Assembly: GCA_946413265.1 (NCBI GenBank)
Contig: CAMKJU010000009.1
Location: 1-64,000, forward strand
Source of the DNA: an uncultured Lentisphaerota bacterium
GTDB taxonomy: Bacteria > Verrucomicrobiota > Kiritimatiellia > RFP12 > UBA1067
Direction: 5' to 3'
DNA length: 64,000 nt
Shown here: positions 25,330 through 34,419 of the stretch, piece after piece
How the letters are laid out: every line of letters begins with the position of its first letter
Position numbering within the stretch: the first letter of the stretch is position 1
Made by a program: the position numbers and the translations under genes
The notes under the pieces: model-generated
The model's input: only the letters and a program-made list of their open reading frames with translations
Told to the model about the DNA's origin: nothing
The model's database searches: none

Positions 25330-26400
25330 TCACATCTTCGCGACGGCGGTCACGACGATGGATGCGGCGAGGATCAGAAGGCCGGTCACGAGCAGACCGC
25401 GCGTCTTACCGCCGGTTCCCTTCCATTCGCCGAGGAACACGCCGAGCAGCGACGAGAAGAGCACGCTCGAACCCATGAGGATGGCAAAGCCCACGTATGC
25501 CATGTCGCCGCACAGCGGCTCGCCGATCTTGAGGAACGCGAACTGGCACGCCCAGATGACGCCCGCGAGGCCCGACCAGAAGATCACGCCTAGACCGGAC
25601 GGCGAAGCCGCCTTCGCGTAGTCGCCGAACGTCTTGTTCTTCGCGTTCATGTAGAAGCACCAGCAGAGGTTCACGAGGAAACCGCCCCACAGCACGACGA
25701 TCAGCACGGGCATGCCCGTCCACCAGTCGCCAGTGTTGACGGCCTTGGCCAACTCGGCGACGGTGTGCTTCACGCCGGCAGCGTCCGTCCACCAGCCGTT
25801 CTGGAGGCCGAAATTCATACACCCGGAGAAGATACCGCTGATGCAGGCCACGACGATGCCCTTCTTGAAGTTGAATTCGGCAACGGCTTTCTTCTTCTCC
25901 TCCTCAGGAAGCTCCGCCTCCTTCGACTTGCCGGCGAGGCCCACGAACACGATGCCGACGAGCGACAGCGCAACGCCGCCCAGCGTAATCAGCGCGGCTG
26001 AGTCCTTTACGAGTTCGCCCGCCTTGCCCTGCAGGATCGGCGGGATGAGCGTACCCGTGGCAGAGCAGAGTCCGCAGCCGATCGCGAGGCCGAGCCCCAC
26101 GCCGAGATAGCGGATCATCAAGCCCCACGTGAGGCCGCCCACGCCCCACAGCGCACCGTAGCCGGCGCAGCCGAGCAGGGTTGCGGTCGGCGTCTTCGCG
26201 AGCACGCCGCAGAGGTCCGGCACCGTCGCGAACGCGAGCGCCGCCGGGAAAACGACCAGGCCGACCACGGCGTAGACGAACCAGTAGCTTTCGTACGCCC
26301 AGCCCTTCACCTTGCGGAACGGAACGGCAAACACGGCTCCGGCGAAGCCGCCGAGGGCGAAGATGAGCGAGCCGAGCATGGGATTCGCGGTTGTGTTCAT
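25330..26400 (-). CDS. rhaT: L-rhamnose/proton symporter
   Basis: 356 residues with about ten hydrophobic helices in the DMT-superfamily RhaT order: GGFAGAVFAVPFRKVKGWAY near 17-36, WESYW-like YESYWFVYAVVG, ALWGVGGLTWGLMIRYLGVG near 86-105, a charged cytoplasmic loop near 168-185 (KEAELPEEEKKKAVAEF) and IFSGCMNFGLQNG near 196-208. RhaT imports L-rhamnose with protons across the inner membrane. It lies 27 bases after argS with a CAAGGAG SD, so it may be read through from the argS operon; no rhamnose catabolic genes are in the window. Confidence 0.92.
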   Translation of the reverse strand: MNTTANPMLGSLIFALGGFAGAVFAVPFRKVKGWAYESYWFVYAVVGLVVFPAALAFATVPDLCGVLAKTPTATLLGCAGYGALWGVGGLTWGLMIRYLGVGLGLAIGCGLCSATGTLIPPILQGKAGELVKDSAALITLGGVALSLVGIVFVGLAGKSKEAELPEEEKKKAVAEFNFKKGIVVACISGIFSGCMNFGLQNGWWTDAAGVKHTVAELAKAVNTGDWWTGMPVLIVVLWGGFLVNLCWCFYMNAKNKTFGDYAKAASPSGLGVIFWSGLAGVIWACQFAFLKIGEPLCGDMAYVGFAILMGSSVLFSSLLGVFLGEWKGTGGKTRGLLVTGLLILAASIVVTAVAKM

Positions 26401-26427
26401 TTTAGACTCCTTGCTTGAATTGTTGTT

Positions 26428-28215
26428 TTAGATGCGGTTGGGCGTTTCTATGCCGAGAAGATGGAGGCCCGTGGAGAGGACCTTTCCGAACAGCGCGCAG
26501 AGACGCAGACGCGCGTCGCGCACAGCAGGCTCGCTCTTGAGGATTGGCGAGCGCTGGTAGAACGAACTGTAGAGCTGCGCCGTCTGGAAGAGGTAGTCGG
26601 CGAGGACGGACGGCTTGTAGCACTCCGCCGCACGCAGTACGGTGGGCCCGAACTGCAGGAGCTGTAACCCGAGCTGTTTCTCAATCGGAGTTGAGAGCAG
26701 CATCTCACCCGGTAGGGCGGTCGCCCCGCGACCGCCGCTCGGTAGGGCCGCCTCGCCGAAGCGGCCGCCCTCCCCCTCCGCCGCCTTGTCGAGCAGCGAA
26801 CACACGCGCGCGTAGGCGTATTGGAGGTACGGGCCGGAGTTGCCCTCAAGCGCAAGCGCCTTGTCCCAGTTGAAGTCGATGTCGGTAATCGGGTCGTGCG
26901 AGAGATCGGAGTATTTGACCGCGCCGTAGCCGATCTGCTCAGCGAGAGAGATTTGAGCAGGCGTAGCCTGATCCGCTGCGGGGTTCGGGGTGTCCCCGGT
27001 CGTTGTCCGCGCCTTCACGATCTCCAGCGCCCTCCGCACGGCCTCGGCGAGGAGTTCGTCGAGCTTGATGAGGTTGCCTTCGCGCGTGGAAATCGCCTTA
27101 CCGCCGTAACTCATGAGGCCGAACGGCACATGGACGAGCTTGACGCCGGAGTACCCCATCTTCGCCGCGATCGAGAACCACTGCCTGAAATGGAGCTGCT
27201 GGCGGGCGTCGGTCACGTAGATGATGCGCTCCGGGCTGTATTCCTCGACACGCGACTTGACGCATGCGAGGTCGCTCGTCGTGTAGTTGTAGCCGCCGTC
27301 CGACTTGCGGACGATCGCGACGCCGAGCTTCTCGGCCTCGAGGTTCACGATGAGCGCGCCCTCCGACTCGACGGCGAGTCCCATCTCCTGGAGTTTTGCG
27401 ACGACGCCCGGCATCGTGTCATTGTAGTACGACTCGCCGCGGTACGTATCGAACTTAACGCCGAGCTTCGCGTACATTCGGTCGAATTCGCCGATGGAGA
27501 TGTCGATGAAACGCTTCCAGAGCGCGAGGTTGTCGGCATCGCCCTGCTGAAGCTTCACGAGTTCAGCCTTGCACGCCTCCTTCCAGGCGCCGTCCTCTTC
27601 CTTCGCCTTCGCGGCGGAGAGCACGTAGCACTTCTCGAGGTTGGCGACGGTGAGGTTGTCGCGCTCTTCCTGCGTGAGGCACTCGCGGTAGCCCTTGATG
27701 AGGATGCCGAACTGCGTGCCCCAATCGCCGAGATGGTTGTCGGCGATAACCCCGTAGCCGAGAGCGCGGTAGATGCGGTCGATCGCGTTGCCGATCACGG
27801 TGGAGCGGATGTGGCCGATGTGCATCTGCTTGGCGGCGTTCGGGGATGAGTAGTCGATGACGACGCGCTGACCCGCGCCCGTCTGCGGAATGCCCGTGTG
27901 CGCATCGGCGGCGAGCGCGGCGAGGCGCGCTGCGATCCAGTCGGTCGAAACCGTGATGTTGAGGAAGCCCGGACCGGCGAGCTCGAACTTCGCGATGAAG
28001 TCTGGCCGGTCGGCCTCAAGGCGCGCGAATACGGCCTCGGCGATCTTGCGCGGCGGCATGTGGAGCGTCTTCGCGGCAGCCAGCGCGTCGTTGCACTGGA
28101 AATCGCCGAACTTGGCGTCCGTCGCGGGAAGCGCCCGCACGTTGGAGAAATCGTTTCCGGGGAAAGCGGCTTCAAAGCCAGCCTTCAGCCAGCCCTCAAT
28201 CGAATCGCATGCCAT
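26428..28215 (-). CDS. argS: Arginyl-tRNA synthetase, with a translated palindromic repeat
   Basis: 595 residues, class Ia. The N-terminal Add-1-like domain is followed by the HIGH motif in AAKQMHIGHIRSTVIG near 108-123, the LGDWGTQFG strand, ISTREGNLIKLDELL (the KMSKS-like region, degenerate as usual in ArgRS) near 375-389, and the DALR anticodon-binding domain at the end. It charges tRNA-Arg. At about residues 484-502, in the early DALR domain, two palindromic repeat units are translated as a Gly/Arg/Ala/Leu-rich loop (GRFGEAALPSGGRGATALPG). The enzyme is essential, so the insert must be tolerated. The start codon overlaps the def stop by one base (TGATG). Confidence 0.97.
   Translation of the reverse strand: MACDSIEGWLKAGFEAAFPGNDFSNVRALPATDAKFGDFQCNDALAAAKTLHMPPRKIAEAVFARLEADRPDFIAKFELAGPGFLNITVSTDWIAARLAALAADAHTGIPQTGAGQRVVIDYSSPNAAKQMHIGHIRSTVIGNAIDRIYRALGYGVIADNHLGDWGTQFGILIKGYRECLTQEERDNLTVANLEKCYVLSAAKAKEEDGAWKEACKAELVKLQQGDADNLALWKRFIDISIGEFDRMYAKLGVKFDTYRGESYYNDTMPGVVAKLQEMGLAVESEGALIVNLEAEKLGVAIVRKSDGGYNYTTSDLACVKSRVEEYSPERIIYVTDARQQLHFRQWFSIAAKMGYSGVKLVHVPFGLMSYGGKAISTREGNLIKLDELLAEAVRRALEIVKARTTTGDTPNPAADQATPAQISLAEQIGYGAVKYSDLSHDPITDIDFNWDKALALEGNSGPYLQYAYARVCSLLDKAAEGEGGRFGEAALPSGGRGATALPGEMLLSTPIEKQLGLQLLQFGPTVLRAAECYKPSVLADYLFQTAQLYSSFYQRSPILKSEPAVRDARLRLCALFGKVLSTGLHLLGIETPNRI
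26711..26766. repeat. Two GGTAGGG palindromic units inside argS
   Basis: GGTAGGGCGGTCGCC... at 26711-26736 and GGTAGGGCCGCCTCGCC... at 26741-26766, both 26 bases and in the same orientation, separated by GCTC. Both are open in the argS frame. Confidence 0.9.
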
Positions 28216-28763
28216 CAGATGTTACCACCGTTCTTATTGGCCAGTTTTTTCAGTTTGTTCGCGAGCGCGAGCTTGTCCTCCGCGCTCATGAGGTCCACGT
28301 ACAGGACGCCGTTCAGGTGATCCGTCTCGTGCTGCACGGCCCGCGCTAGGAAACCACGCACCGTGACGATCTGCATCCGCCCGGAGACGTCCGTGTATTG
28401 GCAAGTCACCTGATCCGCGCGCACCACGTGCCCGCCCATGTTCGGGAAGCTGAGACACCCCTCCTTGCCGTCCTGCTCACCAGACTTTGAGATAATGACA
28501 GGGTTGAACATCACGAGGGGCATCTTCACGGAAGCGTTGAACGCCTTGACCTCCTCGCTCTCCTCGCAGTTGGCAGGCACGTCGATCACGCAGACGCTCT
28601 CAAGTCGTCCGACCTGCTGCGCGGCCAGGCCCACGCCCTTCGCGTGATACATCGTCTGGAGCATATCCTCGGCGAGGTGCACCAGCTCAGACGTCACGGC
28701 CGGCACGGGCACGGCCTTTTCGCGGAGAACCGCGGAACCGTATTTGACAATATCAAGCAACAT
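28215..28763 (-). CDS. def: Peptide deformylase
   Basis: 182 residues from MLLDIVKYG, preceded by a GGAG SD; the frame extends seven codons upstream without support. The three metal/catalytic motifs are intact: GVGLAAQQVG near 43-52, EGCLSFP near 95-101 (metal Cys) and QHETDHLNG near 138-146 (metal His residues and catalytic Glu). It removes the N-formyl group from new proteins. It is in the dut-def-argS operon, 17 bases after dut and overlapping argS by one base. Confidence 0.97.
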   Translation of the reverse strand: MLLDIVKYGSAVLREKAVPVPAVTSELVHLAEDMLQTMYHAKGVGLAAQQVGRLESVCVIDVPANCEESEEVKAFNASVKMPLVMFNPVIISKSGEQDGKEGCLSFPNMGGHVVRADQVTCQYTDVSGRMQIVTVRGFLARAVQHETDHLNGVLYVDLMSAEDKLALANKLKKLANKNGGNI

Positions 28764-28780
28764 AACTCCGTACCAGGGAA

Positions 28781-29209
28781 TCAAACGCCAGTGGAACCGA
28801 ACCCGCCTGCGCCGCGGTCGGTTTCATCGACAGATGTGACTTCTACGACTTCAGCCTGCGCAACAGGCGAGACGACGAGCTGGGCTATCTTCATCCCCTT
28901 CTCGACCACGAACGGTTCCGTGCCGAGATTGATGAGAATCACGCCCACTTCACCGCGATAGCCCGCGTCTATCGTACCCGGCGTGTTGAGCACAGTGACG
29001 CCGTGCTTGAGGGCGAGGCCGGAGCGCGGACGCACCTGCGCCTCCGCGTTGGGAGGCAGCATCAGCACGAGGCCCGTGTGTATGAGGGCGCGTGCACCGG
29101 GGGACAGCGTCACCTCCTCGATAGAACGAACGTCCATCCCGGCATCGCCGGGATGGGCGTAGACAGGCAACTGCGCCGCCGGATCAGTCCTTAGAACCTT
29201 CACCGTCAT
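28781..29209 (-). CDS. dut: dUTP diphosphatase
   Basis: 142 residues, normal for the trimeric dUTPase. All five motifs can be read: DAGMD, PRSGLA, the [11 protein letters not shown] uracil-binding beta-hairpin, [10 protein letters not shown] and the C-terminal [11 protein letters not shown]-loop-like arm. It hydrolyses dUTP to dUMP, limiting uracil in DNA and feeding dTMP synthesis. It overlaps the upstream PpiD-like gene by 26 bases, so it depends on that mRNA. Confidence 0.97.
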   Translation of the reverse strand: MTVKVLRTDPAAQLPVYAHPGDAGMDVRSIEEVTLSPGARALIHTGLVLMLPPNAEAQVRPRSGLALKHGVTVLNTPGTIDAGYRGEVGVILINLGTEPFVVEKGMKIAQLVVSPVAQAEVVEVTSVDETDRGAGGFGSTGV

Positions 29210-30881
29210 CGGCGTCTTCGCCCTCCGTCAGCTCTTTCATCGAAGCCCAGTCGCTGGGCTGTGCGCCCAAACGGGACAAGTTGGCCTCACTCCATGCGCG
29301 CACGGTGTTTTCGCCCTGACCGCGCGCCATCATCTCGCGCATCTGCCCAGCTGCGGCAATCGTGGCGGCGTCGCCCGGCTTGCGGTCCTCGACGTACACC
29401 ACAACGCCGTGTCCGGGCAGACCCGTGGTCACGAGTTCGGACAGCTCGCCCTTCGCGAGACGCACCGCTGCGGGAACAATAGAGTACGCATCGGGGAAGG
29501 CATTGCCGCGCATCGCTGTCTGCGCCACGAAAGTGATGGAGGTGGAGACGTTTGCATCGCCGAAGAGCTTCGGATCGAGCTTACCGTCCTTGCGCTTGGC
29601 GAGGTCGGCCTTGACGGTCTCGCGCACCTTGTCCACGGCCTTCTTGAAGTCCTGCGCCTTCAGGTCGGCCAGCGCGTCGTTGCGCACGGACACGTTGTTC
29701 GTGATTTCCGCATACGAGGGCACGCGCGCCTGCGTGCAGAGGTTCGTGGCAAGGGTGACTACGTAGACGGCGTTCGAGCCGGCGATTGCGCGGTAGCGCG
29801 CGGACGGCTCGTCGTAGTCGAGATCAGACACCGTGGCGACGAATTCACGGCAGTCAGGCAGCACGGATGCCGCATCCACCATGAAACCGGGCACGAACTT
29901 CTCGCCGGAGATGGAGAACGGACGAGACGTCTTGACCTCCAGTTTCTCGGCCTTCGCGAGCTGTGCCAGACGGTCAACTCCGTCGTCGGCCGCTCCGTCC
30001 TCCGGGCAGACGCGCGCGTAGAGCGCGTCGACGGCGGCCTCGACGGACTTCTCGAGGCGGAGTTCCTTCTCAATCTGCGCCTTGACGGTTTCAAAAGCGT
30101 TGGTGCCGTAACGGTCGCTCGTCTCGTCGAAGCGCTCGTGGAGTTCGTCATCGGTGACCTCGACCTTCTTGAGGCTCGCCGCATCGTCCGCCGGCACCTT
30201 CACGTAGCGGACGGCCGTCAGGGCCGGCAGCGCAAGCGAGTTGGTGTGGGACTCGTAATAAGCCTTGAGTGCAGCGTCGTCCAGCTTGATGGCCGCCGCG
30301 TTCTTGTGCGTGAACCTGGCAACGCGCACCGTGATCTTGTCAGTAGCGTCGCGCACGCCGCTGGAGAGCTCGAGGGGCGAGACCCAGCTGGCGGACTCCG
30401 CCACGCCGCGGACGCGCGAAAGCGAGATCTGGCGGCGGATGTACGCCTCGAAGCGCTCGGCCGTCCAGCCGATGCGGGCGCACGTTTCCTGGAAGCGCGC
30501 GTGGTTGTACCCGCCCTTCTCGTCCGAGAAACTGCGCATAATCGCCTCGCGGACCTCGTCGTCGGACGCCGTCAGCTTGAGGTCGTCGACGACCTTCAAC
30601 ATGCCGAGGCGCGTCCACACCTCCTGGTTGAGCTGGGGCGCCTTGATTGGAATCTCGCGCCCGTACTGGAAACGCATCTCGGCCAGCACGTCCGCGCGTA
30701 TCTCGTCGAACTTCGCGGAAGGCACGGTGTCGCCAGCCAGTTTTCCCGCGCCATCTGATCCGCGAGTGTCACTGCGTCCGTCGAAAATGAAGTCGAATGC
30801 GAAGAACATTGAGATTAGGACCGCGAACACGCCCCAAACCCACTTGTTGCGGATGATTCGGTTGAAATGATGGATAACCAC
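29184..30881 (-). CDS. PpiD/SurA-N-like membrane-anchored folding factor
   Basis: 565 residues starting with GTG. One TM helix ([20 protein letters not shown] near 13-32) is followed by a long periplasmic part with a SurA-N-like helical region (about 60-190, including [10 protein letters not shown] and [21 protein letters not shown]). The later part has helical and PPIase-related segments, but a parvulin catalytic core is not obvious to me. This matches PpiD-like chaperones, which help outer-membrane and periplasmic proteins fold after the Sec translocon. It sits 80 bases after the FecR-like gene and overlaps dut. Placement with lgt fits an envelope role. Confidence 0.75.
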   Translation of the reverse strand: MVIHHFNRIIRNKWVWGVFAVLISMFFAFDFIFDGRSDTRGSDGAGKLAGDTVPSAKFDEIRADVLAEMRFQYGREIPIKAPQLNQEVWTRLGMLKVVDDLKLTASDDEVREAIMRSFSDEKGGYNHARFQETCARIGWTAERFEAYIRRQISLSRVRGVAESASWVSPLELSSGVRDATDKITVRVARFTHKNAAAIKLDDAALKAYYESHTNSLALPALTAVRYVKVPADDAASLKKVEVTDDELHERFDETSDRYGTNAFETVKAQIEKELRLEKSVEAAVDALYARVCPEDGAADDGVDRLAQLAKAEKLEVKTSRPFSISGEKFVPGFMVDAASVLPDCREFVATVSDLDYDEPSARYRAIAGSNAVYVVTLATNLCTQARVPSYAEITNNVSVRNDALADLKAQDFKKAVDKVRETVKADLAKRKDGKLDPKLFGDANVSTSITFVAQTAMRGNAFPDAYSIVPAAVRLAKGELSELVTTGLPGHGVVVYVEDRKPGDAATIAAAGQMREMMARGQGENTVRAWSEANLSRLGAQPSDWASMKELTEGEDADDGEGSKD

Positions 30882-30961
30882 TTTCTTTTTCCTGTTCTTT
30901 TTCTTGTTGTTGTAGAAACTTTTGTTCTTGTTTATGCCAAGATGCTGTTTACGGACGAAAC

Positions 30962-32098
30962 TCAGATGTCGTCGTCGTTCTTGTCGTCCTTCTTCTTCTC
31001 TTCCTGCGGCTCTTCGGACTTCTTCTCCTCTTCGGCGCCAGCGTTGTTGGCCGGTTCCTTGGTCTTCGCGGGCTTAGTTTCCACGGCCTCTACCTCCTCC
31101 GTCTCCTCGGACGCGGCCTTTGCCTTCTTCTTCTCGGCGTCCGCAGCCTCGACGGGCGTGATCACCAGCTCGCCTGAATTCACGTTGGAGCGGCCCTCCG
31201 CGAACGCGCAGCGGCTCTTGATCTCGCCAGTGGCGTCAAACGCCATCGTGGACACGATCATGTTTCCGCCCACCCTGGAGCGACGGCGGAATATCTTGAC
31301 GGCGCAGCGGGGCGACAGCGCGAACTCGTACGTCTTCTGCACGTCCTTCGACTCGCCCGTCTCGAAGTTCTTCTCTGCCACCAAGCCCTGGTCGAGCAAC
31401 ACCTTGCTGTCGCCGCTTTCGCCGCGCAGCCACGAAATGAGGTCGTCACCGTCCGTGGTGCGGATGCGAACCTGGTTTGCAGCCGCCATGCGCGGGATCT
31501 TGTAGTGGCGTCCCTCCAGCGTCAGCGTTCCGGTCACGCAGCGGACGACCACCTCGTCGCCGTTGCCGATGGGCTGGTAGTCAAACTGGCTTTCGCCGGC
31601 GAGGTTCGAGCAGGTGAAGAACGGCGCCGCCACGAAGAAGAGCCCCTCCTTGAGCGTGCGCGGCAGCGACGCCTGCACCCGGCCGGACTTGAGCACCAGC
31701 GTGCGCGTTGGCACGCCGATCTCGACCGGACGGGTCGACACCTCCGCCGCCCCCGTAAGCTTGATCGTCGCCTGCGGCCCGAACTCGAACTCGGCCATCG
31801 TGGATGCGCCCGCCTCCTGCACCGTGCGGAACGACGATCCCAAGGGATAGTAGCGCTCCTCCTCGGCAACGGTCCATTTGGACGCGCCCGGTTTCAGCAC
31901 ATGCACGGCACCTTGTATGCGCACGCACCTGACGAGAGCCGTGAACGGCTTCTCATCTTGCCGCGGCTTCGGCAATGCGTCGTCTGCCGCGGCGTCCGCA
32001 GCAGGCTCCGCGTCTTGCGCGCGCACAGGCGCGAAGACTGCGCTCGAGACAACAAACGCAGCGGTCAAAGCCGCTTGAAATGAAACTTTCCACATCAT
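30962..32098 (-). CDS. Secreted FecR-like domain protein
   Basis: 378 residues. A Sec signal (about 1-27) precedes a FecR-like beta domain: VHVLKPGASKWTVAEE near 70, GSSFRTVQEAGASTMAEFEF near 91-110, IKLTGAAEVSTRP and a second AGRVQ-type repeat near 140-150. The tail from about 315 is Glu/Lys-rich and low complexity (EEEKKSEEPQEEKKKDDK), a flexible, highly charged end. FecR-type domains sense or transmit periplasmic signals to sigma factors, but no TM helix or anti-sigma partner is nearby, so the role is unclear. It follows lgt by only two bases. Confidence 0.75.
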   Translation of the reverse strand: MMWKVSFQAALTAAFVVSSAVFAPVRAQDAEPAADAAADDALPKPRQDEKPFTALVRCVRIQGAVHVLKPGASKWTVAEEERYYPLGSSFRTVQEAGASTMAEFEFGPQATIKLTGAAEVSTRPVEIGVPTRTLVLKSGRVQASLPRTLKEGLFFVAAPFFTCSNLAGESQFDYQPIGNGDEVVVRCVTGTLTLEGRHYKIPRMAAANQVRIRTTDGDDLISWLRGESGDSKVLLDQGLVAEKNFETGESKDVQKTYEFALSPRCAVKIFRRRSRVGGNMIVSTMAFDATGEIKSRCAFAEGRSNVNSGELVITPVEAADAEKKKAKAASEETEEVEAVETKPAKTKEPANNAGAEEEKKSEEPQEEKKKDDKNDDDI

Positions 32099-32100
32099 AA

Positions 32101-32943
32101 TTAGGATCTCTCCTGTTTGGTTGGTCCGAATATTTTACAATTTTCGGCGCGGAAACGCAATAGAGAAACGAGGATAAACGCGATTCCCAGAAAAACAAGC
32201 CCGATGGAGATCGTCTGGCCGATCGACAGCGACCCGACGCGCTGGCGCATGTCGTCACGGAGAAATTCAATGCAAAAGCGTATGCAGGCGTATCCTATGA
32301 GATAGCAGCCCGTCGTGAATCCTGGCCGTTTCCTCCAGTTCCGCAGGAACACGAATAGCAGCACTGCGAAGAGACACAGCACCGCCGCCGCCTCGAAGAG
32401 CTGCGTGGGCAGGACGGGCAGCGCCGATTGCGCGGACTCCGGGATCAGCCCGCCGTCCACCTGCGCCACCCACGCCGGCGAACGACGCGGGAAAGCCACG
32501 GCGCAGGCGCAGTCCGACACCCTCCCGTAGCAGCAGCCGTAGAAGAAACACCCCACCCTGCCAAATGCGTGCGCAAGGGGAATGACCGTCACGAAGAGGT
32601 CCGCAACCTGTGCCATGCGCTCGCGGCGCACGCGGCACCAGACGAAGAACACCACAATCGCGAGGATCAGCCCGCCGTAGAACACCAGCCCGCCCTGCCA
32701 GACCTTGAACACGGACAGCGGGTTGGCGGCGAATTCGCGTCCCCAGAACTCGCGCACGTACTCAAGCCGCGCTCCGACGATGCCGCTGAACATCATCAGC
32801 ATCAGGAGGTTCGAGAGCGGCTCCGCCGCGCGTCCCGTGCGGCGGCACAGCCATGAAAGCACCTGCCACGCGGCGATGAAGCCAAGCGCCATGCAGAAGC
32901 CGTATGTCTTAATAGGCAGGCCAGCGATGAGATCGGGATGCAT
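32101..32943 (-). CDS. lgt: Prolipoprotein diacylglyceryl transferase
   Basis: 280 residues, about seven TM helices. Conserved parts are seen: GIVGARLEYVREFW near 54-67 (including the Arg-Tyr region), FKVWQGGLVFYGGLI near 79-93, and the Lgt signature HAFGRVGCFFYGCCYG near 124-139. A second signature around YACIRFCIEFLRDD comes near the end. Lgt attaches diacylglycerol from phosphatidylglycerol to the lipobox Cys of lipoproteins in the inner membrane. That suits the many predicted lipoproteins here. The stop of the upstream gene and the lgt start overlap (TGATG). Confidence 0.95.
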   Translation of the reverse strand: MHPDLIAGLPIKTYGFCMALGFIAAWQVLSWLCRRTGRAAEPLSNLLMLMMFSGIVGARLEYVREFWGREFAANPLSVFKVWQGGLVFYGGLILAIVVFFVWCRVRRERMAQVADLFVTVIPLAHAFGRVGCFFYGCCYGRVSDCACAVAFPRRSPAWVAQVDGGLIPESAQSALPVLPTQLFEAAAVLCLFAVLLFVFLRNWRKRPGFTTGCYLIGYACIRFCIEFLRDDMRQRVGSLSIGQTISIGLVFLGIAFILVSLLRFRAENCKIFGPTKQERS

Positions 32944-33356
32944 CAGAGTCCTTTCAGAATTTCAATGGCCAGGCGCGTCGGCGCCGCGTTCGTCTCCATG
33001 AGCCACCATCCACCGGCCCTCTGCGAGGAAATCAGCTTGATCGCAATCCGCTCTCGCGTGAGCCCGTTCGTGGCAAAGAGATCCCCCTGGTAGGGCCGCC
33101 TCGCCGAGGCGGCCGCCGCGTTCGTGCCGCCACCCTGGTAGGGCGGTCGCCCCGCGACCGCCGCCGTGTTCGTGCCGCCACCCTGGTAGGGCGGTCGCCC
33201 CGCGACCGCCGAAACATGCGCCGCAAGCCACCGCTCGCCCAACGCGATGGCGTGGTCCACCTCGTTCTGGACGGACGGCTCAAGCGGTCCGTCCGGCTGC
33301 GGTAGTGGCTGAATACCAAATGTTGCAGCAAACAGTATTGCCAAACCGCTCTTCAT
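32943..33356 (-). CDS. Small secreted protein carrying three tandem palindromic repeats
   Basis: 137 residues. A Sec signal (about 1-17) is followed by a short helical part (EVDHAIALGERWLAAH near 32-47), three repeat-derived segments (AVAGRPPYQGGGTNTA, then two close variants, about 50-93), and a C-terminal ISSQRAGGWWLMETNAAPTR region near 110-129. The flanking parts resemble a terpene-cyclase-type QW helix repeat, but this is a weak guess. Roughly a third of the mature protein comes from repeats. It has its own promoter (33388-33393) and is coupled to lgt by a TGATG overlap. Confidence 0.6.
   Translation of the reverse strand: MKSGLAILFAATFGIQPLPQPDGPLEPSVQNEVDHAIALGERWLAAHVSAVAGRPPYQGGGTNTAAVAGRPPYQGGGTNAAAASARRPYQGDLFATNGLTRERIAIKLISSQRAGGWWLMETNAAPTRLAIEILKGL
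33089..33210. repeat. Three 48-base tandem units of the GGTAGGG palindrome in one gene
   Basis: Palindromic cores start at 33089, 33137 and 33185, an exact 48-base period. Each unit is a 26-base GGTAGGG hairpin plus a 22-base spacer containing TTCGTGCCGCCACCCT. The last two cores are identical; the first has a different stem (GGCCGCCTCGCCGAGGCGGCC) with compensating changes on both arms. Forty-eight is divisible by three, so each unit adds 16 residues in frame. Confidence 0.9.
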
Positions 33357-33366
33357 TTTGTAAACT
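33338..33366 (+). promoter_or_regulatory. Promoter of the PP-loop gene, nearly leaderless
   Basis: TTGCCA at 33338-33343, 17-base spacer, TAAACT at 33361-33366. Predicted +1 near 33373, two bases before the ATG at 33375. No SD is visible. Confidence 0.6.
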
Positions 33367-33374
33367 CTTTCGTC

Positions 33375-34382
33375 ATGGACACCGTAGAGTATACCAAAAA
33401 ATGCCGTGGTCTGTCGTTAATTTCCGGCGGACTCGACTCGCAGCTCGCTGTCTGCGTACTGCGCGACGCCGGCGCCGACGTGGAGGCCGTCACGTTCGAG
33501 ACGCCCTTCTTCTCCTCCGCCGCCGCGCGCAAGGCCGCCGCCGCACTCGGCGTGAAGCTGCACGTGATCGACTTCACGGATTACGAGATCGCCCTCATCA
33601 AGAACCCGCCCCACGGCTTCGGCGGCGCGATGAACCCCTGCATCGACTGCCATGCCACGATGATCCGCCGCGCCGGCGAGCTGATGGCGAAGCTCGGCTA
33701 CGACTTCGTCGCCACCGGCGAGGTGCTCAACCAACGCCCGATGTCGCAGAACCGACAGTCCCTCGGCGTGGTGGAGAGGTCAAGCGGCCTTGTCGGACGG
33801 CTAGTGCGTCCGCTCTGTGCCCAGCTCCTCGACCCTACCATCCCCGAACAGGAAGGCAAACTCGACCGCTCGAAGCTCCTCGGCCTCTCCGGACGCCGAC
33901 GCGAACCGCAGTTCGAGCTCGCAAAGAAATACGGCCTCGTGGACTATCCCTCGCCCGCCGGCGGCTGCAAGCTCACCGAGAAAGGTTTCGGACGCAAGCT
34001 GAAGGACCTCCTCGACCACGAAGGACTCGACGAGCGCCGCCTCGTGGAACTGCTTCTCGTCGGACGGCGATTCCGCCTCCCCGACGGCACGGGCGTGATC
34101 CTCGGGCGCGATGCGAACGATAACCGCCTGCTCGCGGAACGGCGCACCCCCTCCGATACGCTCGTCGCACCCATCTCCGTCCCTGGCCCCACCGCCCTTC
34201 TCCCGCGTGTCGCCTCGGAAGCCGACCTCGACGCCGCCGCGCGAATCGTCTGCGCCTGGAGCCGCTTCGACAGCTTCTCCGGCGAAATAACGGTAAGGGT
34301 CGTCACAGACACTACAACCGTCGAGCGAATCGTTCCGCGCCCGTACGAGCGCGAACCTCTCACGCCTTTCCAGATTACCTAG
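33375..34382 (+). CDS. PP-loop ATPase, ThiI/MnmA-like tRNA-thiolation-type protein
   Basis: 335 residues. The N-type ATP-pyrophosphatase loop SGGLDSQLAV is near 17-26, followed by conserved Cys in NPCIDCHATM near 87-96 and a second Cys in PAGGCKLTEKGFGRK near 195-209. These are the positions used for sulfur transfer in MnmA/ThiI-like enzymes. The C-terminal half ends with DGTGVILGRDANDNRLL near 235-251, a motif like the NFACT-R/DUF814 domain. The combination is known from uncharacterised tRNA-modification-like proteins; U-thiolation is a reasonable guess, not shown. Its ATG lies at the predicted transcription start. Confidence 0.75.
   Translation: MDTVEYTKKCRGLSLISGGLDSQLAVCVLRDAGADVEAVTFETPFFSSAAARKAAAALGVKLHVIDFTDYEIALIKNPPHGFGGAMNPCIDCHATMIRRAGELMAKLGYDFVATGEVLNQRPMSQNRQSLGVVERSSGLVGRLVRPLCAQLLDPTIPEQEGKLDRSKLLGLSGRRREPQFELAKKYGLVDYPSPAGGCKLTEKGFGRKLKDLLDHEGLDERRLVELLLVGRRFRLPDGTGVILGRDANDNRLLAERRTPSDTLVAPISVPGPTALLPRVASEADLDAAARIVCAWSRFDSFSGEITVRVVTDTTTVERIVPRPYEREPLTPFQIT
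33388..33393 (-). promoter_or_regulatory. Extended -10 facing the PP-loop promoter
   Basis: Minus strand: TTTTTTGGTATACT, predicted +1 near 33381, for the small secreted protein-lgt run. It lies downstream of, and points toward, the plus-strand -10 at 33361-33366, so the two promoters overlap face to face. The -35 is weak. Confidence 0.5.
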
Positions 34383-34419
34383 CCGTTGTTCGCGGGATCT
34401 CCCACGGCAATCTATTCCG

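Noticed and set aside
33089-33210. Tandem 48-base units as a CRISPR array
   Set aside because: Units are repeated including their spacers, are palindromic and lie in frame in a gene; no cas genes are near.
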